Assembly (NCBI GenBank): GCA_947034885.2
Contig: OX344755.2
Span: forward strand, 28,093,052-28,157,051
Source: Thuidium tamariscinum
Taxonomy: Eukaryota; Streptophyta; Bryopsida; Hypnales; Thuidiaceae
Direction: 5' to 3'
Length of the DNA stretch: 64,000 nt
Below, piece by piece: positions 12,430-25,149 of the stretch; position 1 is the stretch's first letter; each line of letters opens with the position of its first letter. The notes below the pieces were generated by a model. It was not told the origin of the DNA and ran no database searches. It worked only from the letters and a program-made list of their open reading frames with translations. Made by a program: the position numbers and the translations under genes.

Positions 12430-15400
12430 CAATGTGATCACGTTGAATTTGTATTGCAACTGAGAAGTTTACGCGTCTTGATATCAACTAAACAACGAGG
12501 AGATTTCCCCGGCCAAGGGACTAACTCCGTCGGCTCTTGATGGTGTGCATTTTTGATTTTAATGGCATTGAATTTCACAGCATATTTTTTGTAGTAAATT
12601 CTATAGAACTGGATTAGATATTACAATGTGAATCACGTTGAATTTGTCTTGCAACTGAGAAGTTTGCGCGTCTGGATATCAACTAAACACCTCGGAGATT
12701 TCCTCGGCCACGATAGAGTAACTCCGTAGGCTCTTGAATGGTGTGCATTTTTGAATTTAATCGCATTGAATTTCACAGCATATTTTTTGTAGTAATTCTA
12801 TAGAACTGAATTAGATATTACAATGTGATCACGTTGAATTTGTATTGCAGCTGAGAAGTTTGCGCGTCTTGATATCACTAAACACCTCGGAGATTTCCTC
12901 GGCCACGAGAGTAACTCCGTAGGCTCTTGAATGGTGTGCATTTTTGAATTTAATCGCATTGAATTTCACAGCATATTTTTTGTAGTAATTCTATAGAACT
13001 GGGATTAGATATTACAATGTGATCACGTTGAATTTGTCTTGCAACTGAGAAGTTTACGCGTCTTGATATCAACTAACAACGAGGAGATTTCCTCGGCCAG
13101 GAGAGTAACTCCGTAGGCTCTTGAATGGTGTGCATTTTTGAATTTTAATCGCATTGAATTTCACAGCATATTTTTTGTAGTAATTCTATAGAACTGGATT
13201 AGATATTACAATGTGATCACGTTGAATTTGTATTGCAACTAAGAACGTTTGCGCGTCTTGATATCAACTAAACACCTCGGAGATTTCCTCGGCCACGAGA
13301 GTAACTCCGTAGGCTCTTGAATGGTGTGCATTTTTGAATTTAATCGCATTGAATTTCACAGCATATTTTTTGTAGTAATTCTATAGAACTGGATTAGATA
13401 TTACAATGTGATCACGTTGAATTTGTCTTGCAACTGAGAAGTTTGCGCGTCTGGATATCAACTAAACACCTCGGAGATTTCCTCGGCCACGAGAGTAACT
13501 CCGTAGGCTCTTTGAATGGTGTGCATTTTTGAATTTAATCGCATTGAATTTCACAGCATATTTTTTGTAGTAATTCTATAGAACTGGATTAGATATTACA
13601 ATGTGATCACGTTGAATTTGTCTTGCAACTGAGAAGTTTGCGCGTCTTGATATCAACTAAACACCTCGGAGATTTTTTCGGCCAGGAGAATAACTCCGTC
13701 GACTCTTGAATGGTGTGCATTTTTGAATTTTAATGGCATTGAATTCACAGCATATTTTTTGTAGTAATTCTATAGAACTGAATTAGATATTACAATGTGA
13801 TCACGTTGAATTTGTATTGCAGCTGAGAAGTTTGCCGCGTCTTGATATCAACTAAACACCTCGGAGATTTCCTCGGCCACGAGAGTAACTCCGTAGGCTC
13901 TTGAATGGTGTGCATTTTTGAATTTTAATGGCATTGAATTCACAGCATATTTTTTTGTAGTAATTCTATAGAACTGGATTAGATATTACAATGTGATCAC
14001 GTTGAATTTGTCTTGCAACTGAGAAGTTTACGCGTCTTGATATCAACTAAACAACGAGGAGATTTCCTCGGCCAGGAGAGTAACTCCGTAGGCTCTTGAA
14101 TGGTGTGCATTTTTGAATTTTAATCGCATTGAATTTCACAGCATATTTTTTGTAGTAATTCTATAGAACTGGATTAGATATTACAATGTGATCACGTTGA
14201 ATTTGTATTGCCTAAACACCTCGGAGATTTCCTCGGCCACGAGAGTAACTCCGTAGGCTCTTGAATGGTGTGGCATTTTTGAATTTAATCGCATTGAATT
14301 TCACAGCATATTTTTTGTAGTAATTCTATAGAACTGGATTAGATATTACAATGTGATCACGTTGAATTTGTCTTGCAACTGAGAAGTTTACGCGTCTTGA
14401 TATCAACTAAACAACGAGGAGATTTCCTCGGCCACGAGAGTAACTCCGTAGGCTCTTGAATGGTGTGCATTTTTGAATTTTAATGGCATTGAATTTCACA
14501 GCATATTTTTTGTAGTAATTCTATAGAACTGGATTAGATATTACAATGTGATCCACGTTGAATTTGTCTTGCAACTGAGAAGTTTACGCGTCTTGATATC
14601 AACTAAACAACGAGGAGATTTCCTCGGCCAGGAGAGTAAACTCCGTAGGCTCTTGAATGGTGTGCATTTTTGAATTTAATCGCATTGAATTTCACAGCAT
14701 ATTTTTTGTAGTAATTCTATAGAACTGGATTAGATATTACAATGTGATCACGTTGAATTTGTCTTGCAACTGAGAAGTTTGCGCGTCTTGATATCAACTA
14801 AACACCTCGGAGGATTTCCTCGGCCACGAGAGTAACTCCGTAGGCTCTTGAATGGTGTGCATTTTTGAATTTAATCGCATTGAATTTCACAGCATATTTT
14901 TTGTAGTAATTCTATAGAACTGGATTAGATATTACAAATTTGATCACGTTGAATTTGTATTGCAACTGAGAAGTTTACGCGTCTTGATATCAACTAAACA
15001 ACGAGGAGATTTCCCCGGCCAAGGGACTAACTCCGTCGGCTCTTGAATGGTGTGCATTTTTGAATTTAATGGCATTGAATTTCAACAGCATATTTTTTGT
15101 AGTAATTCTATAGAACTGGATTAGATATTACAATGTGATCACGTTGAATTTGTCTTGCAACTGAGAAGTTTGCGCGTCTGGATATCAACTAAACACCTCG
15201 GAGATTTCCTCGGCCACGAGAGTAACTCCGTAGGCTCTTGAATGGTGTGCATTTTTGAATTTAATCGCATTGAATTTCAACAGCATATTTTTTGTAGTAA
15301 TTCTATAGAACTGAATTAGATATTACAATGTGATCACGTTGAATTTGTATTGCAGCTGAGAAGTTTGCGCGTCTTGATATCAACTAAACACCTCGGAGAT

Positions 15401-16250
15401 TTCCTCGGCCACGAGAGTAACTCCGTAGGCTCTTGAATGGTGTGCATTTTTGAATTTAATCGCATTGAATTTCACAGCATATTTTTTGTAGTAATTTCTA
15501 TAGAACTGGATTAGATATTACAATGTGATCACGTTGAATTTGTCTTGCAACTGAGAAGTTTACGCGTCTTGATATCAACTAAACAACGAGGAGATTTCCT
15601 CGGCCAGGAGAGTAACTCCGTAGGCTCTTGAATGGTGTGCATTTTTTGAATTTTAATCGCATTGAATTTCACAGCATATTTTTTGTAGTAATTCTATAGA
15701 ACTGGATTAGATATTACAATGTGATCACGTTGAATTTGTCTTGCAACTGAGAAGTTTGCGCGTCTTGATATCAACTAAACACCTCGGAGATTTCCTCGGC
15801 CACGAGAGTAACTCCGTAGGCTCTTGAATGGTGTGCATTTTTGAATTTAATCGCATTGAATTTCACAGCATATTTTTTGTAGTAATTCTATAGAACTGGA
15901 TTAGATATTACAATGTGATCACGTTGAATTTGTATTGCAACTGAGAAGTTTACGCGTCTTGATATCAACTAAACAACGAGGAGATTTCCCCGGCCAAGGG
16001 ACTAACTCCGTCGGCTCTTGAATGGTGTGCATTTTTGAATTTTAATGGCATTGAATTTCACAGCATATTTTTTGTAGTAATTCTATAGAACTGGATTAGA
16101 TATTACAATGTGATCACGTTGAATTTGTCTTGCAACTGAGAAGTTTGCGCGTCTGGATATCAACCTAACACCTCGGAGATTTCCTCGGCCACGAGAGTAA
16201 CTCCGTAGGCTCTTGAATGGTGTGCATTTTTGAATTTAATCGCTATTGAA
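12430..16250. other. Indel-rich (low-accuracy) contig start within the satellite
   Basis: About 28 one- or two-base insertions and deletions are seen. Examples: a lost a at 12540; an extra a near 12596 and 12631; two extra bases near 12713; a lost a near 12877; an extra c near 13245; an extra t near 13511; a lost t near 13744; an extra c near 14553; an extra a near 15084 and 15280; and an extra t near 16244. Most are homopolymer-like. Outside this stretch I find only about two such indels (near 46555 and 54966). The pattern fits an unpolished contig end rather than biology. Confidence 0.85.
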
Positions 16251-17566
16251 TTTCACAGCATATTTTTTGTAGTAATTCTATAGAACTGAATTAGATATTA
16301 CAATGTGATCACGTTGAATTTGTATTGCAGCTGAGAAGTTTGCGCGTCTTGATATCAACTAAACACCTCGGAGATTTCCTCGGCCACGAGAGTAACTCCG
16401 TAGGCTCTTGAATGGTGTGCATTTTTGAATTTAATCGCATTGAATTTCACAGCATATTTTTTGTAGTAATTCTATAGAACTGGATTAGATATTACAATGT
16501 GATCACGTTGAATTTGTCTTGCAACTGAGAAGTTTACGCGTCTTGATATCAACTAAACAACGAGGAGATTTCCTCGGCCAGGAGAGTAACTCCGTAGGCT
16601 CTTGAATGGTGTGCATTTTTGAATTTTAATCGCATTGAATTTCACAGCATATTTTTTGTAGTAATTCTATAGAACTGGATTAGATATTACAATGTGATCA
16701 CGTTGAATTTGTATTGCAACTAAGAAGTTTGCGCGTCTTGATATCAACTAAACACCTCGGAGATTTCCTCGGCCACGAGAGTAACTCCGTAGGCTCTTGA
16801 ATGGTGTGCATTTTTGAATTTAATCGCATTGAATTTCACAGCATATTTTTTGTAGTAATTCTATAGAACTGGATTAGATATTACAATGTGATCACGTTGA
16901 ATTTGTCTTGCAACTAAGAAGTTTGCGCGTCTTGATATCAACTAAACACCTCGGAGATTTCCTCGGCCACGAGAGTAACTCCGTAGGCTCTTGAATGGTG
17001 TGCATTTTTGAATTTAATCGCATTGAATTTCACAGCATATTTTTTGTAGTAATTCTATAGAACTGGATTAGATATTACAATGTGATCACGTTGAATTTGT
17101 CTTGCAACTGAGAAGTTTGCGCGTCTGGATATCAACTAAACACCTCGGAGATTTCCTCGGCCACGAGAGTAACTCCGTAGGCTCTTGAATGGTGTGCATT
17201 TTTGAATTTAATCGCATTGAATTTCACAGCATATTTTTTGTAGTAATTCTATAGAACTGGATTAGATATTACAATGTGATCACGTTGAATTTGTCTTGCA
17301 ACTGAGAAGTTTGCGCGTCTGGATATCAACTAAACACCTCGGAGATTTCCTCGGCCACGAGAGTAACTCCGTAGGCTCTTGAATGGTGTGCATTTTTGAA
17401 TTTAATCGCATTGAATTTCACAGCATATTTTTTGTAGTAATTCTATAGAACTGGATTAGATATTACAATGTGATCACGTTGAATTTGTCTTGCAACTGAG
17501 AAGTTTGCGCGTCTTGATATCAACTAAACACCTCGGAGATTTTTTCGGCCAGGAGAATAACTCCGT
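13700..17566. repeat. Domain A 20-monomer HOR unit, right copy (3867 bp)
   Basis: The same monomer series as 4861-8748, including the rare cttgcaactaag copy near 16910 (counterpart near 8094) followed by two gtctgg copies. The length differs by 21 bp, which the 30-bp deletion and net small insertions explain. Confidence 0.75.
14090..14254. repeat. Shortened monomer (165 bp) with a 30-bp deletion
   Basis: The tattgc of an otherwise ordinary 195-bp copy joins directly to ctaaacacc at about 14211, which removes 30 bp containing the gcgcg and GATATC parts. The word caacta flanks the missing segment in intact copies, but the junction does not preserve it cleanly. It sits in the indel-rich block, so an assembly error is at least as likely as a real deletion. 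Confidence 0.85.
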
Positions 17567-20094
17567 CGGCTCTTGAATGGTGTGCATTTTTGAATTTTAA
17601 TGGCATTGAATTTCACAGCATATTTTTTGTAGTAATTCTATAGAACTGAATTAGATATTACAATGTGATCACGTTGAATTTGTATTGCAGCTGAGAAGTT
17701 TGCGCGTCTTGATATCAACTAAACACCTCGGAGATTTCCTCGGCCACGAGAGTAACTCCGTAGGCTCTTGAATGGTGTGCATTTTTGAATTTAATCGCAT
17801 TGAATTTCACAGCATATTTTTTGTAGTAATTCTATAGAACTGGATTAGATATTACAATGTGATCACGTTGAATTTGTCTTGCAACTGAGAAGTTTACGCG
17901 TCTTGATATCAACTAAACAACGAGGAGATTTCCTCGGCCAGGAGAGTAACTCCGTAGGCTCTTGAATGGTGTGCATTTTTGAATTTTAATCGCATTGAAT
18001 TTCACAGCATATTTTTTGTAGTAATTCTATAGAACTGGATTAGATATTACAATGTGATCACGTTGAATTTGTATTGCAACTAAGAAGTTTGCGCGTCTTG
18101 ATATCAACTAAACACCTCGGAGATTTCCTCGGCCACGAGAGTAACTCCGTAGGCTCTTGAATGGTGTGCATTTTTGAATTTAATCGCATTGAATTTCACA
18201 GCATATTTTTTGTAGTAATTCTATAGAACTGGATTAGATATTACAATGTGATCACGTTGAATTTGTCTTGCAACTGAGAAGTTTACGCGTCTTGATATCA
18301 ACTAAACAACGAGGAGATTTCCTCGGCCAGGAGAGTAACTCCGTAGGCTCTTGAATGGTGTGCATTTTTGAATTTTAATGGCATTGAATTTCACAGCATA
18401 TTTTTTGTAGTAATTCTATAGAACTGGATTAGATATTACAATGTGATCACGTTGAATTTGTCTTGCAACTGAGAAGTTTACGCGTCTTGATATCAACTAA
18501 ACAACGAGGAGATTTCCTCGGCCAGGAGAGTAACTCCGTAGGCTCTTGAATGGTGTGCATTTTTGAATTTTAATCGCATTGAATTTCACAGCATATTTTT
18601 TGTAGTAATTCTATAGAACTGGATTAGATATTACAATGTGATCACGTTGAATTTGTCTTGCAACTGAGAAGTTTGCGCGTCTTGATATCAACTAAACACC
18701 TCGGAGATTTCCTCGGCCACGAGAGTAACTCCGTAGGCTCTTGAATGGTGTGCATTTTTGAATTTAATCGCATTGAATTTCACAGCATATTTTTTGTAGT
18801 AATTCTATAGAACTGGATTAGATATTACAATGTGATCACGTTGAATTTGTATTGCAACTGAGAAGTTTACGCGTCTTGATATCAACTAAACAACGAGGAG
18901 ATTTCCCCGGCCAAGGGACTAACTCCGTCGGCTCTTGAATGGTGTGCATTTTTGAATTTTAATGGCATTGAATTTCACAGCATATTTTTTGTAGTAATTC
19001 TATAGAACTGGATTAGATATTACAATGTGATCACGTTGAATTTGTCTTGCAACTGAGAAGTTTGCGCGTCTGGATATCAACTAAACACCTCGGAGATTTC
19101 CTCGGCCACGAGAGTAACTCCGTAGGCTCTTGAATGGTGTGCATTTTTGAATTTAATCGCATTGAATTTCACAGCATATTTTTTGTAGTAATTCTATAGA
19201 ACTGAATTAGATATTACAATGTGATCACGTTGAATTTGTATTGCAGCTGAGAAGTTTGCGCGTCTTGATATCAACTAAACACCTCGGAGATTTCCTCGGC
19301 CACGAGAGTAACTCCGTAGGCTCTTGAATGGTGTGCATTTTTGAATTTAATCGCATTGAATTTCACAGCATATTTTTTGTAGTAATTCTATAGAACTGGA
19401 TTAGATATTACAATGTGATCACGTTGAATTTGTCTTGCAACTGAGAAGTTTACGCGTCTTGATATCAACTAAACAACGAGGAGATTTCCTCGGCCAGGAG
19501 AGTAACTCCGTAGGCTCTTGAATGGTGTGCATTTTTGAATTTTAATCGCATTGAATTTCACAGCATATTTTTTGTAGTAATTCTATAGAACTGGATTAGA
19601 TATTACAATGTGATCACGTTGAATTTGTATTGCAACTAAGAAGTTTGCGCGTCTTGATATCAACTAAACACCTCGGAGATTTCCTCGGCCACGAGAGTAA
19701 CTCCGTAGGCTCTTGAATGGTGTGCATTTTTGAATTTAATCGCATTGAATTTCACAGCATATTTTTTGTAGTAATTCTATAGAACTGGATTAGATATTAC
19801 AATGTGATCACGTTGAATTTGTCTTGCAACTGAGAAGTTTGCGCGTCTGGATATCAACTAAACACCTCGGAGATTTCCTCGGCCACGAGAGTAACTCCGT
19901 AGGCTCTTGAATGGTGTGCATTTTTGAATTTAATCGCATTGAATTTCACAGCATATTTTTTGTAGTAATTCTATAGAACTGGATTAGATATTACAATGTG
20001 ATCACGTTGAATTTGTCTTGCAACTGAGAAGTTTGCGCGTCTTGATATCAACTAAACACCTCGGAGATTTTTTCGGCCAGGAGAATAACTCCGT
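17567..20094. repeat. Domain A 13-monomer HOR unit, copy 2 (2528 bp)
   Basis: Order of types: ggc/gaatt/tattgcag; acgcg-caacgagg; ttaatcgc-tatt-actaag; acgcg-caacgagg; ggc-acgcg; ttaatcgc-gcgcg; tatt-acgcg-aaggg; ggc-gtctgg; gaatt-tattgcag; acgcg-caacgagg; ttaatcgc-tatt-actaag; gtctgg; ttttttcggcc. This is the cleanest statement of the domain A unit. Confidence 0.85.
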
Positions 20095-21454
20095 CGGCTC
20101 TTGAATGGTGTGCATTTTTGAATTTTAATGGCATTGAATTTCACAGCATATTTTTTGTAGTAATTCTATAGAACTGAATTAGATATTACAATGTGATCAC
20201 GTTGAATTTGTATTGCAGCTGAGAAGTTTGCGCGTCTTGATATCAACTAAACACCTCGGAGATTTCCTCGGCCACGAGAGTAACTCCGTAGGCTCTTGAA
20301 TGGTGTGCATTTTTGAATTTAATCGCATTGAATTTCACAGCATATTTTTTGTAGTAATTCTATAGAACTGGATTAGATATTACAATGTGATCACGTTGAA
20401 TTTGTCTTGCAACTGAGAAGTTTACGCGTCTTGATATCAACTAAACAACGAGGAGATTTCCTCTGCCAGGAGAGTAACTCCGTAGGCTCTTGAATGGTGT
20501 GCATTTTTGAATTTTAATCGCATTGAATTTCACAGCATATTTTTTGTAGTAATTCTATAGAACTGGATTAGATATTACAATGTGATCACGTTGAATTTGT
20601 ATTGCAACTAAGAAGTTTGCGCGTCTTGATATCAACTAAACACCTCGGAGATTTCCTCGGCCACGAGAGTAACTCCGTAGGCTCTTGAATGGTGTGCATT
20701 TTTGAATTTAATCGCATTGAATTTCACAGCATATTTTTTGTAGTAATTCTATAGAACTGGATTAGATATTACAATGTGATCACGTTGAATTTGTCTTGCA
20801 ACTGAGAAGTTTGCGCGTCTGGATATCAACTAAACACCTCGGAGATTTCCTCGGCCACGAGAGTAACTCCGTAGGCTCTTGAATGGTGTGCATTTTTGAA
20901 TTTAATCGCATTGAATTTCACAGCATATTTTTTGTAGTAATTCTATAGAACTGGATTAGATATTACAATGTGATCACGTTGAATTTGTCTTGCAACTGAG
21001 AAGTTTGCGCGTCTGGATATCAACTAAACACCTCGGAGATTTCCTCGGCCACGAGAGTAACTCCGTAGGCTCTTGAATGGTGTGCATTTTTGAATTTAAT
21101 CGCATTGAATTTCACAGCATATTTTTTGTAGTAATTCTATAGAACTGGATTAGATATTACAATGTGATCACGTTGAATTTGTCTTGCAACTGAGAAGTTT
21201 GCGCGTCTGGATATCAACTAAACACCTCGGAGATTTCCTCGGCCACGAGAGTAACTCCGTAGGCTCTTGAATGGTGTGCATTTTTGAATTTAATCGCATT
21301 GAATTTCACAGCATATTTTTTGTAGTAATTCTATAGAACTGGATTAGATATTACAATGTGATCACGTTGAATTTGTCTTGCAACTGAGAAGTTTGCGCGT
21401 CTTGATATCAACTAAACACCTCGGAGATTTTTTCGGCCAGGAGAATAACTCCGT
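20095..21454. repeat. Domain A 7-monomer HOR unit (1360 bp)
   Basis: The first three types of the 13-mer, then three consecutive gtctgg monomers, then the ttttttcggcc terminator. The central part of the 13-mer is missing and the gtctgg type is triplicated. There is a private g-to-t change at 20464. Confidence 0.8.
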
Positions 21455-23982
21455 CGGCTCTTGAATGGTGTGCATTTTTGAATTTTAATGGCATTGAATT
21501 TCACAGCATATTTTTTGTAGTAATTCTATAGAACTGAATTAGATATTACAATGTGATCACGTTGAATTTGTATTGCAGCTGAGAAGTTTGCGCGTCTTGA
21601 TATCAACTAAACACCTCGGAGATTTCCTCGGCCACGAGAGTAACTCCGTAGGCTCTTGAATGGTGTGCATTTTTGAATTTAATCGCATTGAATTTCACAG
21701 CATATTTTTTGTAGTAATTCTATAGAACTGGATTAGATATTACAATGTGATCACGTTGAATTTGTCTTGCAACTGAGAAGTTTACGCGTCTTGATATCAA
21801 CTAAACAACGAGGAGATTTCCTCGGCCAGGAGAGTAACTCCGTAGGCTCTTGAATGGTGTGCATTTTTGAATTTTAATCGCATTGAATTTCACAGCATAT
21901 TTTTTGTAGTAATTCTATAGAACTGGATTAGATATTACAATGTGATCACGTTGAATTTGTATTGCAACTAAGAAGTTTGCGCGTCTTGATATCAACTAAA
22001 CACCTCGGAGATTTCCTCGGCCACGAGAGTAACTCCGTAGGCTCTTGAATGGTGTGCATTTTTGAATTTAATCGCATTGAATTTCACAGCATATTTTTTG
22101 TAGTAATTCTATAGAACTGGATTAGATATTACAATGTGATCACGTTGAATTTGTCTTGCAACTGAGAAGTTTACGCGTCTTGATATCAACTAAACAACGA
22201 GGAGATTTCCTCGGCCAGGAGAGTAACTCCGTAGGCTCTTGAATGGTGTGCATTTTTGAATTTTAATGGCATTGAATTTCACAGCATATTTTTTGTAGTA
22301 ATTCTATAGAACTGGATTAGATATTACAATGTGATCACGTTGAATTTGTCTTGCAACTGAGAAGTTTACGCGTCTTGATATCAACTAAACAACGAGGAGA
22401 TTTCCTCGGCCAGGAGAGTAACTCCGTAGGCTCTTGAATGGTGTGCATTTTTGAATTTTAATCGCATTGAATTTCACAGCATATTTTTTGTAGTAATTCT
22501 ATAGAACTGGATTAGATATTACAATGTGATCACGTTGAATTTGTCTTGCAACTGAGAAGTTTGCGCGTCTTGATATCAACTAAACACCTCGGAGATTTCC
22601 TCGGCCACGAGAGTAACTCCGTAGGCTCTTGAATGGTGTGCATTTTTGAATTTAATCGCATTGAATTTCACAGCATATTTTTTGTAGTAATTCTATAGAA
22701 CTGGATTAGATATTACAATGTGATCACGTTGAATTTGTATTGCAACTGAGAAGTTTACGCGTCTTGATATCAACTAAACAACGAGGAGATTTCCCCGGCC
22801 AAGGGACTAACTCCGTCGGCTCTTGAATGGTGTGCATTTTTGAATTTTAATGGCATTGAATTTCACAGCATATTTTTTGTAGTAATTCTATAGAACTGGA
22901 TTAGATATTACAATGTGATCACGTTGAATTTGTCTTGCAACTGAGAAGTTTGCGCGTCTGGATATCAACTAAACACCTCGGAGATTTCCTCGGCCACGAG
23001 AGTAACTCCGTAGGCTCTTGAATGGTGTGCATTTTTGAATTTAATCGCATTGAATTTCACAGCATATTTTTTGTAGTAATTCTATAGAACTGAATTAGAT
23101 ATTACAATGTGATCACGTTGAATTTGTATTGCAGCTGAGAAGTTTGCGCGTCTTGATATCAACTAAACACCTCGGAGATTTCCTCGGCCACGAGAGTAAC
23201 TCCGTAGGCTCTTGAATGGTGTGCATTTTTGAATTTAATCGCATTGAATTTCACAGCATATTTTTTGTAGTAATTCTATAGAACTGGATTAGATATTACA
23301 ATGTGATCACGTTGAATTTGTCTTGCAACTGAGAAGTTTACGCGTCTTGATATCAACTAAACAACGAGGAGATTTCCTCGGCCAGGAGAGTAACTCCGTA
23401 GGCTCTTGAATGGTGTGCATTTTTGAATTTTAATCGCATTGAATTTCACAGCATATTTTTTGTAGTAATTCTATAGAACTGGATTAGATATTACAATGTG
23501 ATCACGTTGAATTTGTATTGCAACTAAGAAGTTTGCGCGTCTTGATATCAACTAAACACCTCGGAGATTTCCTCGGCCACGAGAGTAACTCCGTAGGCTC
23601 TTGAATGGTGTGCATTTTTGAATTTAATCGCATTGAATTTCACAGCATATTTTTTGTAGTAATTCTATAGAACTGGATTAGATATTACAATGTGATCACG
23701 TTGAATTTGTCTTGCAACTGAGAAGTTTGCGCGTCTGGATATCAACTAAACACCTCGGAGATTTCCTCGGCCACGAGAGTAACTCCGTAGGCTCTTGAAT
23801 GGTGTGCATTTTTGAATTTAATCGCATTGAATTTCACAGCATATTTTTTGTAGTAATTCTATAGAACTGGATTAGATATTACAATGTGATCACGTTGAAT
23901 TTGTCTTGCAACTGAGAAGTTTGCGCGTCTTGATATCAACTAAACACCTCGGAGATTTTTTCGGCCAGGAGAATAACTCCGT
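21455..23982. repeat. Domain A 13-monomer HOR unit, copy 3 (2528 bp)
   Basis: Same order and same length as 17567-20094. The two are separated by the 7-monomer unit. Confidence 0.85.
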
Positions 23983-24954
23983 CGGCTCTTGAATGGTGTG
24001 CATTTTTGAATTTTAATGGCATTGAATTTCACAGCATATTTTTTGTAGTAATTCTATAGAACTGAATTAGATATTACAATGTGATCACGTTGAATTTGTA
24101 TTGCAGCTGAGAAGTTTGCGCGTCTTGATATCAACTAAACACCTCGGAGATTTCCTCGGCCACGAGAGTAACTCCGTAGGCTCTTGAATGGTGTGCATTT
24201 TTGAATTTAATCGCATTGAATTTCACAGCATATTTTTTGTAGTAATTCTATAGAACTGGATTAGATATTACAATGTGATCACGTTGAATTTGTCTTGCAA
24301 CTGAGAAGTTTACGCGTCTTGATATCAACTAAACAACGAGGAGATTTCCTCGGCCAGGAGATTAACTCCGTAGGCTCTTGAATGGTGTGCATTTTTGAAT
24401 TTTAATCGCATTGAATTTCACAGCATATTTTTTGTAGTAATTCTATAGAACTGGATTAGATATTACAATGTGATCACGTTGAATTTGTATTGCAACTAAG
24501 AAGTTTGCGCGTCTTGATATCAACTAAACACCTCGGAGATTTCCTCGGCCACGAGAGTAACTCCGTAGGCTCTTGAATGGTGTGCATTTTTGAATTTAAT
24601 CGCATTGAATTTCACAGCATATTTTTTGTAGTAATTCTATAGAACTGGATTAGATATTACAATGTGATCACGTTGAATTTGTCTTGCAACTGAGAAGTTT
24701 GCGCGTCTGGATATCAACTAAACACCTCGGAGATTTCCTCGGCCACGAGAGTAACTCCGTAGGCTCTTGAATGGTGTGCATTTTTGAATTTAATCGCATT
24801 GAATTTCACAGCATATTTTTTGTAGTAATTCTATAGAACTGGATTAGATATTACAATGTGATCACGTTGAATTTGTCTTGCAACTGAGAAGTTTGCGCGT
24901 CTTGATATCAACTAAACACCTCGGAGATTTTTTCGGCCAGGAGAATAACTCCGT
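23983..24954. repeat. Domain A 5-monomer HOR unit (972 bp)
   Basis: The shortest unit: the first three types of the 13-mer, then one gtctgg copy and the terminator. It equals the 7-mer with two fewer gtctgg copies. There is a private g-to-t change at 24362. It is the last complete domain A unit. Confidence 0.8.
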
Positions 24955-25149
24955 CGGCTCTTGAATGGTGTGCATTTTTGAATTTTAATGGCATTGAATT
25001 TCACAGCATATTTTTTGTAGTAATTCTATAGAACTGAATTAGATATTACAATGTGATCACGTTGAATTTGTATTGCAGCTGAGAAGTTTGCGCGTCTTGA
25101 TATCAACTAAACACCTCGGAGATTTCCTCGGCCACGAGAGTAACTCCGT

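Larger units (their letters stand above)
1..25149. repeat. Domain A: HORs ending in the 'ttttttcggcc' monomer
   Basis: This domain is defined by types not seen later: the end ttttttcggccagg followed by agaataac; gcgcgtctgg; tattgcagctgag; and ccaagggactaac with tccgtcgg. The ttttttcggcc landmark begins at 2501, 4834, 8722, 11250, 13673, 17540, 20068, 21428, 23956 and 24928. The intervals correspond to 12, 20, 13, (gap-spanning), 20, 13, 7, 13 and 5 monomers. Shorter units read as internal deletions or duplications of the same ordered series. The last landmark copy ends at 24954, one more A-type monomer follows, and the type set then changes. Confidence 0.85.

Noticed and set aside
12172-12540. 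Open frames of about 85 to 122 codons on both strands around the gap
   Set aside because: They are open only because 200 N cannot encode a stop. The flanks are plain satellite sequence and the same frames are closed in intact monomers.
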